Assembly: GCA_964384965.1 (NCBI GenBank) | Contig: CAYLLR010000016.1 | Span: 1-16,090 of the forward strand | DNA length: 16,090 nucleotides | DNA from: GW2011-AR1 sp964384965 | Lineage (GTDB): Archaea; Nanobdellota; Nanobdellia; Pacearchaeales; GW2011-AR1 | Direction of reading: 5' to 3' | In this document: positions 6,516-14,634 of the stretch, one piece after another | How positions within the stretch are numbered: the first letter of the stretch is position 1 | How the letters are laid out: each line of letters begins with the position of its first letter | Made by a program: the position numbers and the translations under genes | Notes under the pieces: model-generated | Seen by the model: only the letters and a program-made list of their open reading frames with translations | The model's database searches: none | What the model was told of the DNA's origin: nothing

Positions 6516-7372
6516 TTAGAATATTTTAAAAAGTCGTTTGAGCCAACTTAAAAGATTGTTCCAAAATCCTTCTTCAACACACTTACTATCAATACAAGAA
6601 TTACTTAAACATTCAAAACTATTTTCACAAAACTCATTCTTTGATTTTTGTACTATAAGAGTATTATTCTCATTACAGTATTTGCCCTCTTTTCTATACC
6701 CCAGAGGCAAACATTTTCCATCTGCATCACAACCATTACATTGTTTATTAGAAAGACTTTTATTAATAACACAAACACCATTAGAACATCCATTTGGACA
6801 TTTATAAGAAACTGCAACATCNNNNNNNNNNNNNNNNNNNNNNNNNNNNNNNNNNNNNNNNNNNNNNNNNNNNNNNNNNNNNNNNNNNNNNNNNNNNNNN
6901 NNNNNNNNNNNNNNNNNNNNNTAATGCTTCCTTTTGTATATGGGTCCATAGCTCCGTCTGTCTGAGTACAAGTATCTTCACTAACACAAACACCATTAGA
7001 ACATCCATTTGGACATTTATAAGAAACTGCAACATCATAAGTTTTTACCCCATTAGTTGTCTGGCTTGCACAAGTTGTTTCTAAAAGATATTTTCCACTT
7101 GATGAATTTTTTGGAGGTGTAATCCCTTTATCAAGAAACATCTTTATTACCTCCACATTAGGAGTTCCATCCGGAACCTCGAAAGGAGCATCAAAACAAC
7201 CATCACTCCCTGTTATTGTGCCTCCATTCTGAGTAATATTAATGCTTCCTTTTGTATATGGGTCCATAGCTCCGTCTGTCTGAGTACAAGTATCAGCAAA
7301 AACAAAAACAGATAGAAATAGCACCCCCACAATTAAGAAAAAAGAAGAAAAAATTATCTTTCGACTCACCAT
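6516..7372 (-). CDS. Secreted Cys-rich repeat protein (interrupted by assembly gap)
   Basis: The N-terminus MVSRKIIFSSFFLIVGVLFL is a clear Sec signal peptide, probably cleaved after the FVFA that follows. The mature chain is built of 106-residue units that start DTCTQTDGAMDPYTKGSI and end YKCPNGCSNGVCV, with Cys residues at conserved places that could form disulfides outside the cell. One whole unit and both ends of a second are visible; the second is cut by the N run. After the repeats comes a distinct Cys-rich tail (CNGCDADGKCLP ... CENSFECLSNSC) and an amphipathic C-terminus FWNNLLSWLKRLFKIF. With the expected 203 missing bases the gene is one frame of 319 residues. It is probably a surface or secreted protein. 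No enzymatic motif is visible and the ligand is unknown. A TATA-like run lies about 30 bases upstream. Confidence 0.85.
6822..6921. other. Scaffold gap 2: 100 N hiding part of a 313-bp repeat
   Basis: The 55 bases before the gap (6767-6821) equal 6982-7036, and the 55 bases after it (6922-6976) equal 7240-7294. Those are the two ends of the repeat 6982-7294. The unseen interior should be 313 minus 110, that is 203 bases, or more if extra 318-bp units exist. The frames on the two sides differ with 100 N and agree with 203. Confidence 0.88.
6982..7294. repeat. 313-bp coding repeat, period 318 bp
   Basis: This complete copy starts taacacaaac and ends gtatc. A second copy, seen only at its two 55-base ends (6767-6821 and 6922-6976), flanks the N run. 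The five bases ttcac separate the copies. The period of 318 is 106 codons, so the repeat is in frame with the secreted protein. The matching parts are identical, implying very recent duplication or gene conversion. Confidence 0.88.
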
Positions 7373-7426
7373 TATAACCTACATAACTATTTCCTTATTT
7401 TTAAACTTTTCTGACTGAGTTGTTTT

Positions 7427-7687
7427 TCAATAATATCTTCCTTTCACTAAAGATTTAGACCTTTTCCACAAAAACCAACTTCCTAATAAAACAATTAAAC
7501 CAATTAATGAAAGTATCAAGGCATTAAAAGATTTACTTATAATTGTCAAAACAATCCCAGCCAAAATGAAGAAGATACCAATAATTAAAGAACTAATAGA
7601 TTTCAGTCTCCAATTCCATCCTTCAAATTTATAAGCTGTAGAGAAGATTTTGTTTCCAAAACTTTGTTGCTGTTCTTGTTGTCCCAT
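7427..7687 (-). CDS. Small two-helix membrane protein
   Basis: The 86-residue protein begins with a Gln-rich polar stretch (MGQQEQQQSFGNK), then an aromatic segment (YKFEGWNWRLK) and two hydrophobic helices (about residues 32-51 and 55-73), ending in a basic tail (KRSKSLVKGRYY). Both ends are probably cytoplasmic. It starts seven bases after the stop of the next upstream gene (7695-7955), so the two are likely translated from one mRNA. No family is recognised. Confidence 0.65.
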   Translation of the reverse strand: MGQQEQQQSFGNKIFSTAYKFEGWNWRLKSISSLIIGIFFILAGIVLTIISKSFNALILSLIGLIVLLGSWFLWKRSKSLVKGRYY

Positions 7688-7694
7688 TATAACT

Positions 7695-7955
7695 TCAAGT
7701 CTTTTGAGTATTTAATTTTTCCTTTTTATCTAGATTTTTCTGGTGATTAAAAAATAAATATTCTACCGAAAGAAAAATTAAAATTCCAAATGTGATGATT
7801 ATTTTATATGTTAATGTTGATTTAAGAATTTCTCCTTTGTTATTACTAAATGTCCCTAAATTCATCCACATTCCTATAAGGATTATAAAAACAATGATTG
7901 TAAAAACAACTAAAATTCCAAAAACAAAACTTTTCGGTGTTTTTTTACTTTTCAT
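7695..7955 (-). CDS. Small two-helix membrane protein
   Basis: The 86-residue protein begins MKSKKTPKSFVFG, giving a basic cytoplasmic N-terminus, followed by a hydrophobic helix (about 11-32), a polar loop (NLGTFSNNKGEILK), a second helix (about 49-68) and a charged, Lys-rich C-terminal tail. It is the first gene of a likely pair with the 7427-7687 gene, and it begins just after the decayed region that follows ThrRS. The similar size and architecture of the two proteins suggest a paired membrane function, but the sequences are not obviously alike and no family is recognised. Confidence 0.63.
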   Translation of the reverse strand: MKSKKTPKSFVFGILVVFTIIVFIILIGMWMNLGTFSNNKGEILKSTLTYKIIITFGILIFLSVEYLFFNHQKNLDKKEKLNTQKT

Positions 7956-7959
7956 TTTT

Positions 7960-8216
7960 TTATTTTGAGGGATTCTCTATAATTTGAACTAAAGATTCTT
8001 TATTTATTTTATCTTCTATTTTCTTTTTGTAGAGTTTACAATAAGAAACCCATCTAACATTTTAATTTATAATTGATTCCCAAAAAAAACTTTCACAGGG
8101 GTTTTTTTTAGAGTATTCTTATAACAACTAACACCATAATACTTTTCTTCATATAGTCTTTTATCTTCTCTAACAAGAGTATCCTCCTTCCAAATCCCAA
8201 TTTTTTTATCATCCAT
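7960..8216 (-). pseudogene. Frameshifted small gene overlapping the ThrRS stop
   Basis: An ATG at 8216 overlaps the ThrRS stop (ATGGATGA), a coupling arrangement, and opens a 49-codon frame starting MDDKKIGIWKEDTLVREDKR that stops at 8067. The next frame over continues the same style of sequence: after the T8 run (8082-8089 on the minus strand) it reads FFWESIIN, a TAA, then NVRWVSYCKLYKKKIEDK and on to a stop at 7960. One extra T in the homopolymer and loss of one stop would give a single protein of about 85 residues. I read it as a gene broken by an indel and a nonsense change, though the 49-residue ORF alone could be real. The family is not recognised. Confidence 0.4.
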
Positions 8217-9924
8217 TTTTTCCCTTAATTTCCTTTTTTAATTTATCAATAAATTCTTTAACCGAATAGTTCCTAATATTTTTTCCATCCCTAACTTTAA
8301 CAGCTATGTTTTTATTTTTCTTTTCATCCTCACCAATTGTTACCAAATAATTAAATCGCTCAATTGAAGCATCCCTCACTTTTTTTCTAATGGATTCATT
8401 CCGATTATCAATTTCAACTCTAAACCCCGCATCGAATAAGTTTTCATAAATTTTTTTTGCATAATCCTCAACGGATTCACCCATCGTTAAGATTTTGACC
8501 TGATTAGGGGACATCCAAAGTGGGAATTTCCCGTTATAACTCTCACTAATTATTCCAATAAACCTTTCTAACGAACCATAAATAGCACGATGAATCATCA
8601 CGGGTTTTTTTTCTTTCCCTTTTTCATCGACATAAGTTAAATCAAATCTCCGAGGTAAAGACATATCGAACTGAATTGTTGAAACCTGCCAAGTTCTTCC
8701 AAGGGAATCTTCCAAATGATAATCAATTTTTGCACCATAAAAAGCACCGTCCCCTTTATTAATTTTATATTTGATATTTTTCTTTTTTAGAACATTCTCA
8801 AGAGTTTTTTCTGCAAAATCCCATTCTTCTTTGGTTCCAATCCTTTTTTTAGGACGAGTTGAAAGTTCAATATGGTGGATTTTTAAATTAAAGGTATTCA
8901 AAATTTCCTCTGTTAAATCCATAATTTTACTAACCTCTTCTTCTGCTTGGTCTTGCGTACAAAAAATATGTGCATCATCCTGTGTGAATTGAATTACTCT
9001 AAATAATCCAGATAAAACCCCACTTAATTCAACCCTATGAACCACGCCAAGTTCCGAAACTTTTAACGGAAAATTTTTATAGGATTTTGGGTCTTCTTTG
9101 TAAACTAACATTCCCCCAGGGCAATTCATTGGTTTTGTAAGAAAATCTCTTCCTTCATACTTTGTTCTAAAATTATTTTCATGATATTTTGACCAATGCC
9201 CAGAAACCTCCCAAAGTTTTTTATCCATTATTTGAGGGGTAGAAATTTCCTCATATCCTTCTCTTCGATGCAAAGCTCTCCAATATTCAATTAATTTATT
9301 TTTTATGAAAAGTCCTTTGTCATGCCAAAAGACCATTCCAGGAGCTGCCGGACTAAAACTCCAGAGATTCATTTTTTTACCAATAATCCGATGATCATTT
9401 TCTGCTAATTTAGAGGTATCCAATTTTGATTTAGAGATTTCATAAATCAATTTTTTTAATTCTTCCTTGCTTAAATCTTTAATTTCATCAACCGTCTCAT
9501 TTTCGGAAAAAATTTCCCTGGACAATTCACTTAACGGATGTCCTTTAACTTTTAATTCAAAACTTTTATAATATCCGAAAGGGACGAGATAAACTTTGTA
9601 ACCTTCTTCGGATAATTTTTTGTAAGCATTTTTTAAAATTTCAATTGCATTCTTAGGACTCCCAAGATTATTAGATAAATGCGCATACGGATAAAGAACA
9701 ACTTTCTTTGTTCCAACTTGTTTTAAAATTTCTTTAATACTTTTTAGATAATTTTTCAAAACTTCAGAATCATCCCCCTTCTCAATAGCGGTTAAAACAA
9801 CCAATGCTTCCCCAACTTCTTTTTTACCCACATCTTGGTCGGGAGCTAACTCCTCAATACTCTTCAAAGCTTTTTTCAAAACTTCCCATTTTATATAATC
9901 TACATGTAAATTAAGTGTCTTCAT
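8209..9924 (-). CDS. thrS: Threonyl-tRNA synthetase, archaeal type with N-terminal editing domain
   Basis: This class II synthetase charges tRNA-Thr. The 571 residues carry the archaeal DTD-like editing domain at 1-140, with YPYAHLS (His82) and PFGYYKSFELKVKGHPL (Lys120), equivalent to the His and Lys described for the Pyrococcus domain that removes mischarged serine. The catalytic core (about 195-465) has the zinc ligands Cys268 in MNCPGG, His319 in DDAHIF and His445 in MIHRAIYGS, motif 2 LFRVIQFTQDD, and motif 3 near GSLERFIG. The C-terminal HGTP-type anticodon domain spans about 472-571 (QVKILTMGES onward). The length is typical for an archaeal ThrRS. The start at 9924 gives the expected MKTLNLHVDYIKW opening. 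It lies 30 bases after the TrpRS stop but has its own TATA-like box. Confidence 0.97.
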   Translation of the reverse strand: MKTLNLHVDYIKWEVLKKALKSIEELAPDQDVGKKEVGEALVVLTAIEKGDDSEVLKNYLKSIKEILKQVGTKKVVLYPYAHLSNNLGSPKNAIEILKNAYKKLSEEGYKVYLVPFGYYKSFELKVKGHPLSELSREIFSENETVDEIKDLSKEELKKLIYEISKSKLDTSKLAENDHRIIGKKMNLWSFSPAAPGMVFWHDKGLFIKNKLIEYWRALHRREGYEEISTPQIMDKKLWEVSGHWSKYHENNFRTKYEGRDFLTKPMNCPGGMLVYKEDPKSYKNFPLKVSELGVVHRVELSGVLSGLFRVIQFTQDDAHIFCTQDQAEEEVSKIMDLTEEILNTFNLKIHHIELSTRPKKRIGTKEEWDFAEKTLENVLKKKNIKYKINKGDGAFYGAKIDYHLEDSLGRTWQVSTIQFDMSLPRRFDLTYVDEKGKEKKPVMIHRAIYGSLERFIGIISESYNGKFPLWMSPNQVKILTMGESVEDYAKKIYENLFDAGFRVEIDNRNESIRKKVRDASIERFNYLVTIGEDEKKNKNIAVKVRDGKNIRNYSVKEFIDKLKKEIKGKNG

Positions 9925-9943
9925 AAAAAAACAATGAGAAGGG

Positions 9944-9954
9944 ATTTTATAAAA
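9944..9954 (-). promoter_or_regulatory. TATA-like box of thrS
   Basis: TTTTATAAAAT on the minus strand lies about 25 bases before the ThrRS ATG, abutting the end of the TrpRS gene. It would let ThrRS be transcribed separately as a leaderless message even though the two genes are almost adjacent. Confidence 0.5.
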
Positions 9955-11079
9955 TTAATTGACAGGCTTATAGATAAATTTATCAATCATCTTTTCAGCT
10001 TCTTTCCTTTTCTTTTGATGTTCCGCCAAGAATTCATTAATTTTTTCAATTAAAATTGCCTTAATTTCCCCTGAAAGAAGTTCCCCTCTTTTATACTTCG
10101 AATAAATCTCCTCCAATTTTTCATCATCTTCTTCAAAATATTTCAACCATTGTGCAGCAACATCTTTTTCCACATCTCCCCCATATTTTCTATGCTCTTT
10201 AACTGTGTCTCTCCCTCCACTAAATGCATATTTATTTATTTTTCTTTTAACTTCCTCGGGGGTATCAGTCAGGAGAATTGCTTTATCTACATCACTTGAA
10301 GACATTTTACCTTCCATCCCCCCCAAAGGAGGCATAAATTTAGAATGAATTATTGCCGGCTTCTTATGTCCAAGTTTTTCAATCACATCACGACTGATTC
10401 TGAAATGAGGGTCTTGATCAATAGCCATTGGAATCAAACAATAACGATCCTCCCCTTTAAGAATATTAGGCAAAAAAACAGGAACAGTTTGCATTGCGGT
10501 ATAAAAAATACTCCCAATATTATTTGAATCTGTAAATCCAAAAGCCCCTTTTATCATTGAAAAAGTTATTTTCTTTGCAACTTTAACTGCTTCAGGATAA
10601 ATAATTCCTGCATGTTTTGTATCTAATAAAAAATGCGTCTTTTTGGGATCGAAACCCAAAGCAATAACATCAATCATATTTTCTTTTGTCCATCTTTGAA
10701 TCTCTTCCCACGATTTATCTTTATACAAAAATTTTTCGTCATCTGTAAACTGAAACCAAAGCTCAACATCAAATTTATCTTGTAACCATTTTGTAAATCT
10801 CCAAGTAGCAATGTGCCCCAAATGGATTGGACCCGAAGGTCCACAACCAGTATATAAAAAAAATTTATTTCCTTTTTTATACTCATCAATTACTTTTTTT
10901 AAATCCCGATATGCAAAAAAAATTCCTCGACGAAGATAAGGATGAACCTCCCCCACAAGATTCTTAATCTCTTCAAGCAAATCGGGAGTAATTTTTTTTA
11001 CACCGAATTCATTAATCAATTTCTCATAATCAATTTCACCTTTAACTTCATAGGGATTTACTTTCTGAATTTCTTTCAT
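9955..11079 (-). CDS. trpS: Tryptophanyl-tRNA synthetase, archaeal/eukaryotic type
   Basis: This class I synthetase charges tRNA-Trp, whose gene is also in this window. The 374 residues include an N-terminal extension (1-70, with the archaeal-style KVNPYEVKGEIDYEKL), the HIGH-type ATP motif GPSGPIHLGHI (80-90), FQFTDDEKF (109-117), the AIDQDPHFRISRD segment (219-231) typical of TrpRS, and GGMEGKMSSSDVDKAI with the KMSKS-type loop KMSSS (258-262). Together these separate TrpRS from the related archaeal TyrRS. The helical C-terminal part ends near IYKPVN. The length is normal for archaeal TrpRS. It is divergent from the RAM/transporter pair, with both promoters in the 105-base intergenic region. 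Confidence 0.96.
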   Translation of the reverse strand: MKEIQKVNPYEVKGEIDYEKLINEFGVKKITPDLLEEIKNLVGEVHPYLRRGIFFAYRDLKKVIDEYKKGNKFFLYTGCGPSGPIHLGHIATWRFTKWLQDKFDVELWFQFTDDEKFLYKDKSWEEIQRWTKENMIDVIALGFDPKKTHFLLDTKHAGIIYPEAVKVAKKITFSMIKGAFGFTDSNNIGSIFYTAMQTVPVFLPNILKGEDRYCLIPMAIDQDPHFRISRDVIEKLGHKKPAIIHSKFMPPLGGMEGKMSSSDVDKAILLTDTPEEVKRKINKYAFSGGRDTVKEHRKYGGDVEKDVAAQWLKYFEEDDEKLEEIYSKYKRGELLSGEIKAILIEKINEFLAEHQKKRKEAEKMIDKFIYKPVN

Positions 11080-11099
11080 TAAAGAAACAAACCAAGACC

Positions 11100-11111
11100 A
11101 TATTTAAATAT
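11100..11111 (-). promoter_or_regulatory. TATA-like box of trpS
   Basis: ATATTTAAATAT lies about 27 bases upstream of the TrpRS ATG at 11079. It is close to the archaeal TATA consensus, and no Shine-Dalgarno site follows, so the message is probably leaderless. Confidence 0.6.
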
Positions 11112-11154
11112 TTAGTTCATTCTCAAATTGAGGTATATTCAAACAAAAATAAAT

Positions 11155-11164
11155 CTTTAAATAT
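11155..11164 (+). promoter_or_regulatory. TATA-like box of the RAM/transporter operon
   Basis: CTTTAAATAT is centred about 25 bases before the ATG at 11185, the expected place for a leaderless start. It faces away from the trpS promoter in the same intergenic region. Confidence 0.6.
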
Positions 11165-11184
11165 GTTAAATTTGATAGATTTAT

Positions 11185-11433
11185 ATGGCTGAGTTCTTCA
11201 TTTTACTAAAAATTGAAAATGGAAAAATTAAACCCGTCAAAGACATTCTAAAAAAAATTCCAGAAATTAAAAGCATTGCTTCAAATAACGCAGAGCCCAG
11301 CTTAGCAATTTTTATCAAATTAAATTTCTCAGAGGATTTGCACAATTTTATCTCAAAAAGACTAAGTAAGATAACTTGGATAAAAAAAATTGAGACAGGA
11401 ATTGTTGTAAAAAAGCAACAAAATGAATTATAA
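11185..11433 (+). CDS. Small stand-alone RAM (Lrp/AsnC ligand-binding)-like protein
   Basis: The 82-residue protein shows a beta-alpha-beta-beta-alpha-beta order: strand FFILLKIE, helix IKPVKDILKKIPEIKSI, strand PSLAIFIKLN, helix LHNFISKRLSKITW, and a final strand KKIETGIVVK. This is the ferredoxin-like plan of the Lrp/AsnC ligand-binding (RAM) domain, without any DNA-binding part. The same plan occurs at the C-terminus of the transporter encoded next, so the two are probably related and may pair with each other. The genes overlap by 11 bases, indicating coupled translation. RAM domains often bind amino acids and assemble as dimers; whether this one does is inference. Confidence 0.65.
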   Translation: MAEFFILLKIENGKIKPVKDILKKIPEIKSIASNNAEPSLAIFIKLNFSEDLHNFISKRLSKITWIKKIETGIVVKKQQNEL

Positions 11434-12556
11434 ATCATGGGCAATCCTTTCTGGATTTTTCTTTGCATTAAACCTCGTTCTTGATGGATTTAATCTAAAA
11501 ATTATTTTTGAGAACATTTATGTATATGCTTTTTTAGGGGGATGGATTGCTGTTATCTTAACATTTCTTGTTGCTTTTTTCTTCGGAAAAAAATTTGACA
11601 AAAATTTTAAAAAAGTAGGAGCTATTCCCAAAAAAGGAATCAAATATGCTCTCCTAGCTGGACTATTTGCAGCAGCATATACTTTCTTCTTATTATATTT
11701 AATTAAAAAATTCGACCCCTCAACAATTGGTGCACTTATACCCTTTACACTCCTCTTCTTAATTTTAAGAGACTTTCTTTACGTAAAAGAAAGACCCTCC
11801 TTTTCAGAACTATCAAATTTCCTGATAATTTTTGTGGGAGCAATTCTTGTAAGTTTTAACGGGTTTTCTTTTGATTGGGAAATCTTTTTACTTGCAGGAA
11901 TTTTGCTCAATATGATTAATGCCTTCTATTCCCATTTTATGAAACTGGGTATGTCTGAATCTAAAACCGATGCGCTTAATTTTAGATTTGCTGTAACAAT
12001 TGTTTTAGCCATTTCTTTTACTTTTTATACGCTTCCTTATTTAGATTTCAGTTCATTAAACGTCCTTTTCGACATTCCCTTTTTAATAGCTTCTATGCTC
12101 TTTGCTTTTTTAGGATATATCTCATATTTAGTAGCACTAAAAAATGGAAAAGTTTCTATTGTTTCCGGATTAAATTTATCTTATGTTGGATTTGCATTTA
12201 TAATTACTTTTATTTTAAATCTTATTTCCCCCTTGGTGTTCAAATTGGGACTCTCAAACACATTTTGGATAATGAAATTTTTAGGGATAATTCTTATATT
12301 AGTTTCAGTACTAGCACTTCTCTTTATGGAAATTTCCACGTTACTAATAATCAAAATTGATCCAAAAAGAAAACAAGAAATTGGAGAACTTATTTTAAAA
12401 ATTAAAGAGGTAAAGAGCATAGTTTATTTAGAAGGAAAATATTCTATTGGAGTGACAATTATTTCAAAAGATGAAAAAAATTTAAAAAGAATAATTCAAA
12501 ACCAAATTTTTGCAATTAAGGGAATTAAAGAAATAAAAGTTTTTAATAAAAATTAA
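11423..12556 (+). CDS. DMT/EamA-type transporter with C-terminal RAM-like domain
   Basis: The first 300 or so residues of 377 hold about ten hydrophobic helices, with the two-half layout of the drug/metabolite transporter superfamily. A helix and loop pattern around FDPSTIGALIPFTLLFLILR in the first half is echoed by ALKNGKVSIVSGLNLSYVGF in the second, at the usual EamA positions. After the last helix (about 283-301) a soluble domain begins MEISTLLIIKID and runs to the end with the same strand-helix order as the upstream 82-residue protein, including KIKEVKSIVYLEG and IKGIKEIKV. The substrate is unknown; small metabolites or amino acids are typical of the superfamily. The fusion suggests ligand control of transport. 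The gene is convergent with the peptidase gene, their stop codons overlapping by four bases. Confidence 0.82.
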   Translation: MNYKSWAILSGFFFALNLVLDGFNLKIIFENIYVYAFLGGWIAVILTFLVAFFFGKKFDKNFKKVGAIPKKGIKYALLAGLFAAAYTFFLLYLIKKFDPSTIGALIPFTLLFLILRDFLYVKERPSFSELSNFLIIFVGAILVSFNGFSFDWEIFLLAGILLNMINAFYSHFMKLGMSESKTDALNFRFAVTIVLAISFTFYTLPYLDFSSLNVLFDIPFLIASMLFAFLGYISYLVALKNGKVSIVSGLNLSYVGFAFIITFILNLISPLVFKLGLSNTFWIMKFLGIILILVSVLALLFMEISTLLIIKIDPKRKQEIGELILKIKEVKSIVYLEGKYSIGVTIISKDEKNLKRIIQNQIFAIKGIKEIKVFNKN

Positions 12557-13710
12557 TCTAAAAAGAAAGAGGAAAGAACATTTGCGTATTTTTTAAGATT
12601 TTCAATTTCAATTTGTTCATTTGAAGAATGAGAATATTTTGGATCCCCAACTCCAAAAACAATTGTGGGAATTTTTTCATGATTTAGGAAGGATGCTTCA
12701 CTAAAACCCACCATTGCCCCATAATCTACATTTAAACCCAATCTTTCGACTGCCTTTCCCAAACTTAAAACAAACCTATTTTTTTCTAAAACAAATGGAT
12801 TAAAAGCAAATTTTTCAAGATAATCATATTTAATTTCAGGGGAAATCTTATCAAAAACTTTTTCTTTAATTAGTTCTTCATATTTCTTTTTCGGATAAAC
12901 CAATCTTATCTCAAACTCAATCTTACATTTTTCTGGAACGGAATTAACTTTTATTCCCCCCACAATCCTCCCAACATTCAAACTAGATCTCTTTGAATTG
13001 GGATCAGAAGTTTCAAATTTTGGATTATGAACTTCTTCACTTAAATATGTCGCGAAAAGTTTTAAGAGATTGAGAATTTCCAATGAATCATAAATTGCAT
13101 TTCTCCCCTGATAAGGTCTTGAACCATGAGCCGCTTTTCCAAAAACATTTATTTCTTTTGAAACAGCCCCTTTGAAAAGAGAATAAATTTTAAAATTACT
13201 TGGTTCTCCACAAATCGCAAAATCTATCCTTTGATTATTTATTGATAAAAAATGTTTTATTCCAGAAAAGCCCTTGGCTTCTTCATCCGAAGTTAATAAA
13301 AGAACGGGATTAAAATTTCTTTTATTAGATTCAATTATTTTTTTGAAGGCAAAAATCATACATGCAACGGATCCTTTCATATCAACAGCCCCCCTTCCAT
13401 AGATTTTTCCTTCTTTGGATTCTCCAAGAAAATTTCCTTGAAAATTTCCAGAGGGAACAGTATCAACATGTCCTTGTAAAAGAATATTTGGTAATGAATT
13501 TTTTTCCCTAGGAGACGCAATTAAAATTCCCCTATTTTTAAACTCTCCACATTCATATTTTGAAATTTTTACTTCTATAACTTCTTCATTAAAATATTTT
13601 CTTACATGATTTAGAAGGCTTAAAGTTTCTCCGCTTAAAGAAGGATCAGCATCACTATTTTGAGTATCAAAACCTAACAAATCCAATAAAATCTTTTCCA
13701 ATTCTTCCAT
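12553..13710 (-). CDS. M20-family metallopeptidase/deacylase (ArgE/DapE-like)
   Basis: This 385-residue cytoplasmic di-zinc hydrolase has all expected metal and catalytic positions: GHVDTVP (His81, Asp83), GRGAVDMKG (bridging Asp110), SDEEAKG (catalytic Glu143 and ligand Glu144), CGEPS (Glu169) and the C-terminal YSHSSNE (His361). The dimerisation/lid domain (about 178-295) carries AAHGSRP with His195. The family removes acyl groups or cleaves short peptides, as in ArgE, DapE, LysK and carboxypeptidase G2. The sequence does not tell which substrate, and no arginine or lysine biosynthesis genes are adjacent. The gene follows the GNAT-like gene by 16 bases on the same strand, so the two are probably co-transcribed; an acyl-transfer/deacylation pairing is possible but speculative. 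Confidence 0.92.
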   Translation of the reverse strand: MEELEKILLDLLGFDTQNSDADPSLSGETLSLLNHVRKYFNEEVIEVKISKYECGEFKNRGILIASPREKNSLPNILLQGHVDTVPSGNFQGNFLGESKEGKIYGRGAVDMKGSVACMIFAFKKIIESNKRNFNPVLLLTSDEEAKGFSGIKHFLSINNQRIDFAICGEPSNFKIYSLFKGAVSKEINVFGKAAHGSRPYQGRNAIYDSLEILNLLKLFATYLSEEVHNPKFETSDPNSKRSSLNVGRIVGGIKVNSVPEKCKIEFEIRLVYPKKKYEELIKEKVFDKISPEIKYDYLEKFAFNPFVLEKNRFVLSLGKAVERLGLNVDYGAMVGFSEASFLNHEKIPTIVFGVGDPKYSHSSNEQIEIENLKKYANVLSSFFLD

Positions 13711-13726
13711 TTTAATAAATATACTA

Positions 13727-14554
13727 TCAAATAGAATTCTTAAATCTTTTATATAATTTTTTATCTTTATCGAGCGAAATTAGATTCTCTAAATTTCTTA
13801 AATATTTTTTCTTATTAAAATTTCCAAAAAGAATAAAAGCATCTCCATCATTGTGGTTTAAATTTGATTTAAAATATTCATTTATTGATTGGTCTTTCGT
13901 AGAAGGTAGAGAATCTCCATACATGCAAAATCCTGATTCATCTCCATTTTCACCCACAAATCCGTAAGCCCTTCTAACAATCAAATTATTTTTGTCAAAA
14001 ACAATTCCATTAGTAGGAATAAAATCACTATGTTTATTTTGAACATAATTCGCATATTTTCCAGCAACTTCTTTAATTTCTTTTGGGATTTCAACCCCTA
14101 TTTTTGGCCACATATCAAAATTTTTTGTCATAAATTCAAAAACCCTTGGGTTTTGTGTTCTTGATCCAACGTAAAAATCTCTAAATTTTTCCGATTCCTT
14201 TAATGCTCTAAGAGAAGTTATAATCTGGTACAATTTTTTTCCTTGATGTTCCGGAATTATTGCAGTTCCTTTTAAATGCAAAATTTTTTCTCCCTCAACT
14301 TCATCAACCACCCCCCCTCCAAATGCAATTAAATCTTTTCTATCACTTATATAAACCCCCGTATCTACATCTAAAGCATGAATTAGAACATCATTTTCAC
14401 TAACTTTTTCATTATTAAACCCCTTCCTAGCAATAAAAATACACTTCTTTATCAATGATTCTTTAAGAGAACTACCCATCCCTAAAGGATTATCAACTAA
14501 ATATACAATGTAATCTTGAAGAAAAAAAGTTTCAGTTCCGGAATATCCTCTCAT
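13727..14554 (-). CDS. GNAT-like acetyltransferase domain protein
   Basis: Residues 93-115 (LHLKGTAIIPEHQGKKLYQI) match the acyl-CoA-binding motif A of the GNAT fold, a strand followed by the pyrophosphate loop and helix, and YVGSRTQNPRVFEFMTKNF (128-146) resembles motif B. Strands upstream (DVLIHALDVDTGVYIS, LIAFGGGVVDEVEGEK) fit the N-terminal half of the fold. The C-terminal 130 residues have no recognised domain but include YGFVGENGDESGFCMYGDS and a Lys-rich end. The whole 275-residue protein is longer than a minimal GNAT. It is first in a likely two-gene unit with the M20 hydrolase, with a TATA-like box about 25 bases before the ATG (14574-14583). The acceptor substrate is unknown. Confidence 0.7.
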   Translation of the reverse strand: MRGYSGTETFFLQDYIVYLVDNPLGMGSSLKESLIKKCIFIARKGFNNEKVSENDVLIHALDVDTGVYISDRKDLIAFGGGVVDEVEGEKILHLKGTAIIPEHQGKKLYQIITSLRALKESEKFRDFYVGSRTQNPRVFEFMTKNFDMWPKIGVEIPKEIKEVAGKYANYVQNKHSDFIPTNGIVFDKNNLIVRRAYGFVGENGDESGFCMYGDSLPSTKDQSINEYFKSNLNHNDGDAFILFGNFNKKKYLRNLENLISLDKDKKLYKRFKNSI

Positions 14555-14634
14555 AGAAAAACAAATTTTAAGGAATATATAAAGATTGTTATGATTATAA
14601 ATAATTCATTTATTTAGGAAGGATTCAGATTCCA

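Noticed and set aside
9955..11079. Tyrosyl-tRNA synthetase as an alternative call
   Set aside because: The FQFTDDEKF and AIDQDPHFRISRD segments and the long N-terminal extension fit archaeal TrpRS, not TyrRS.
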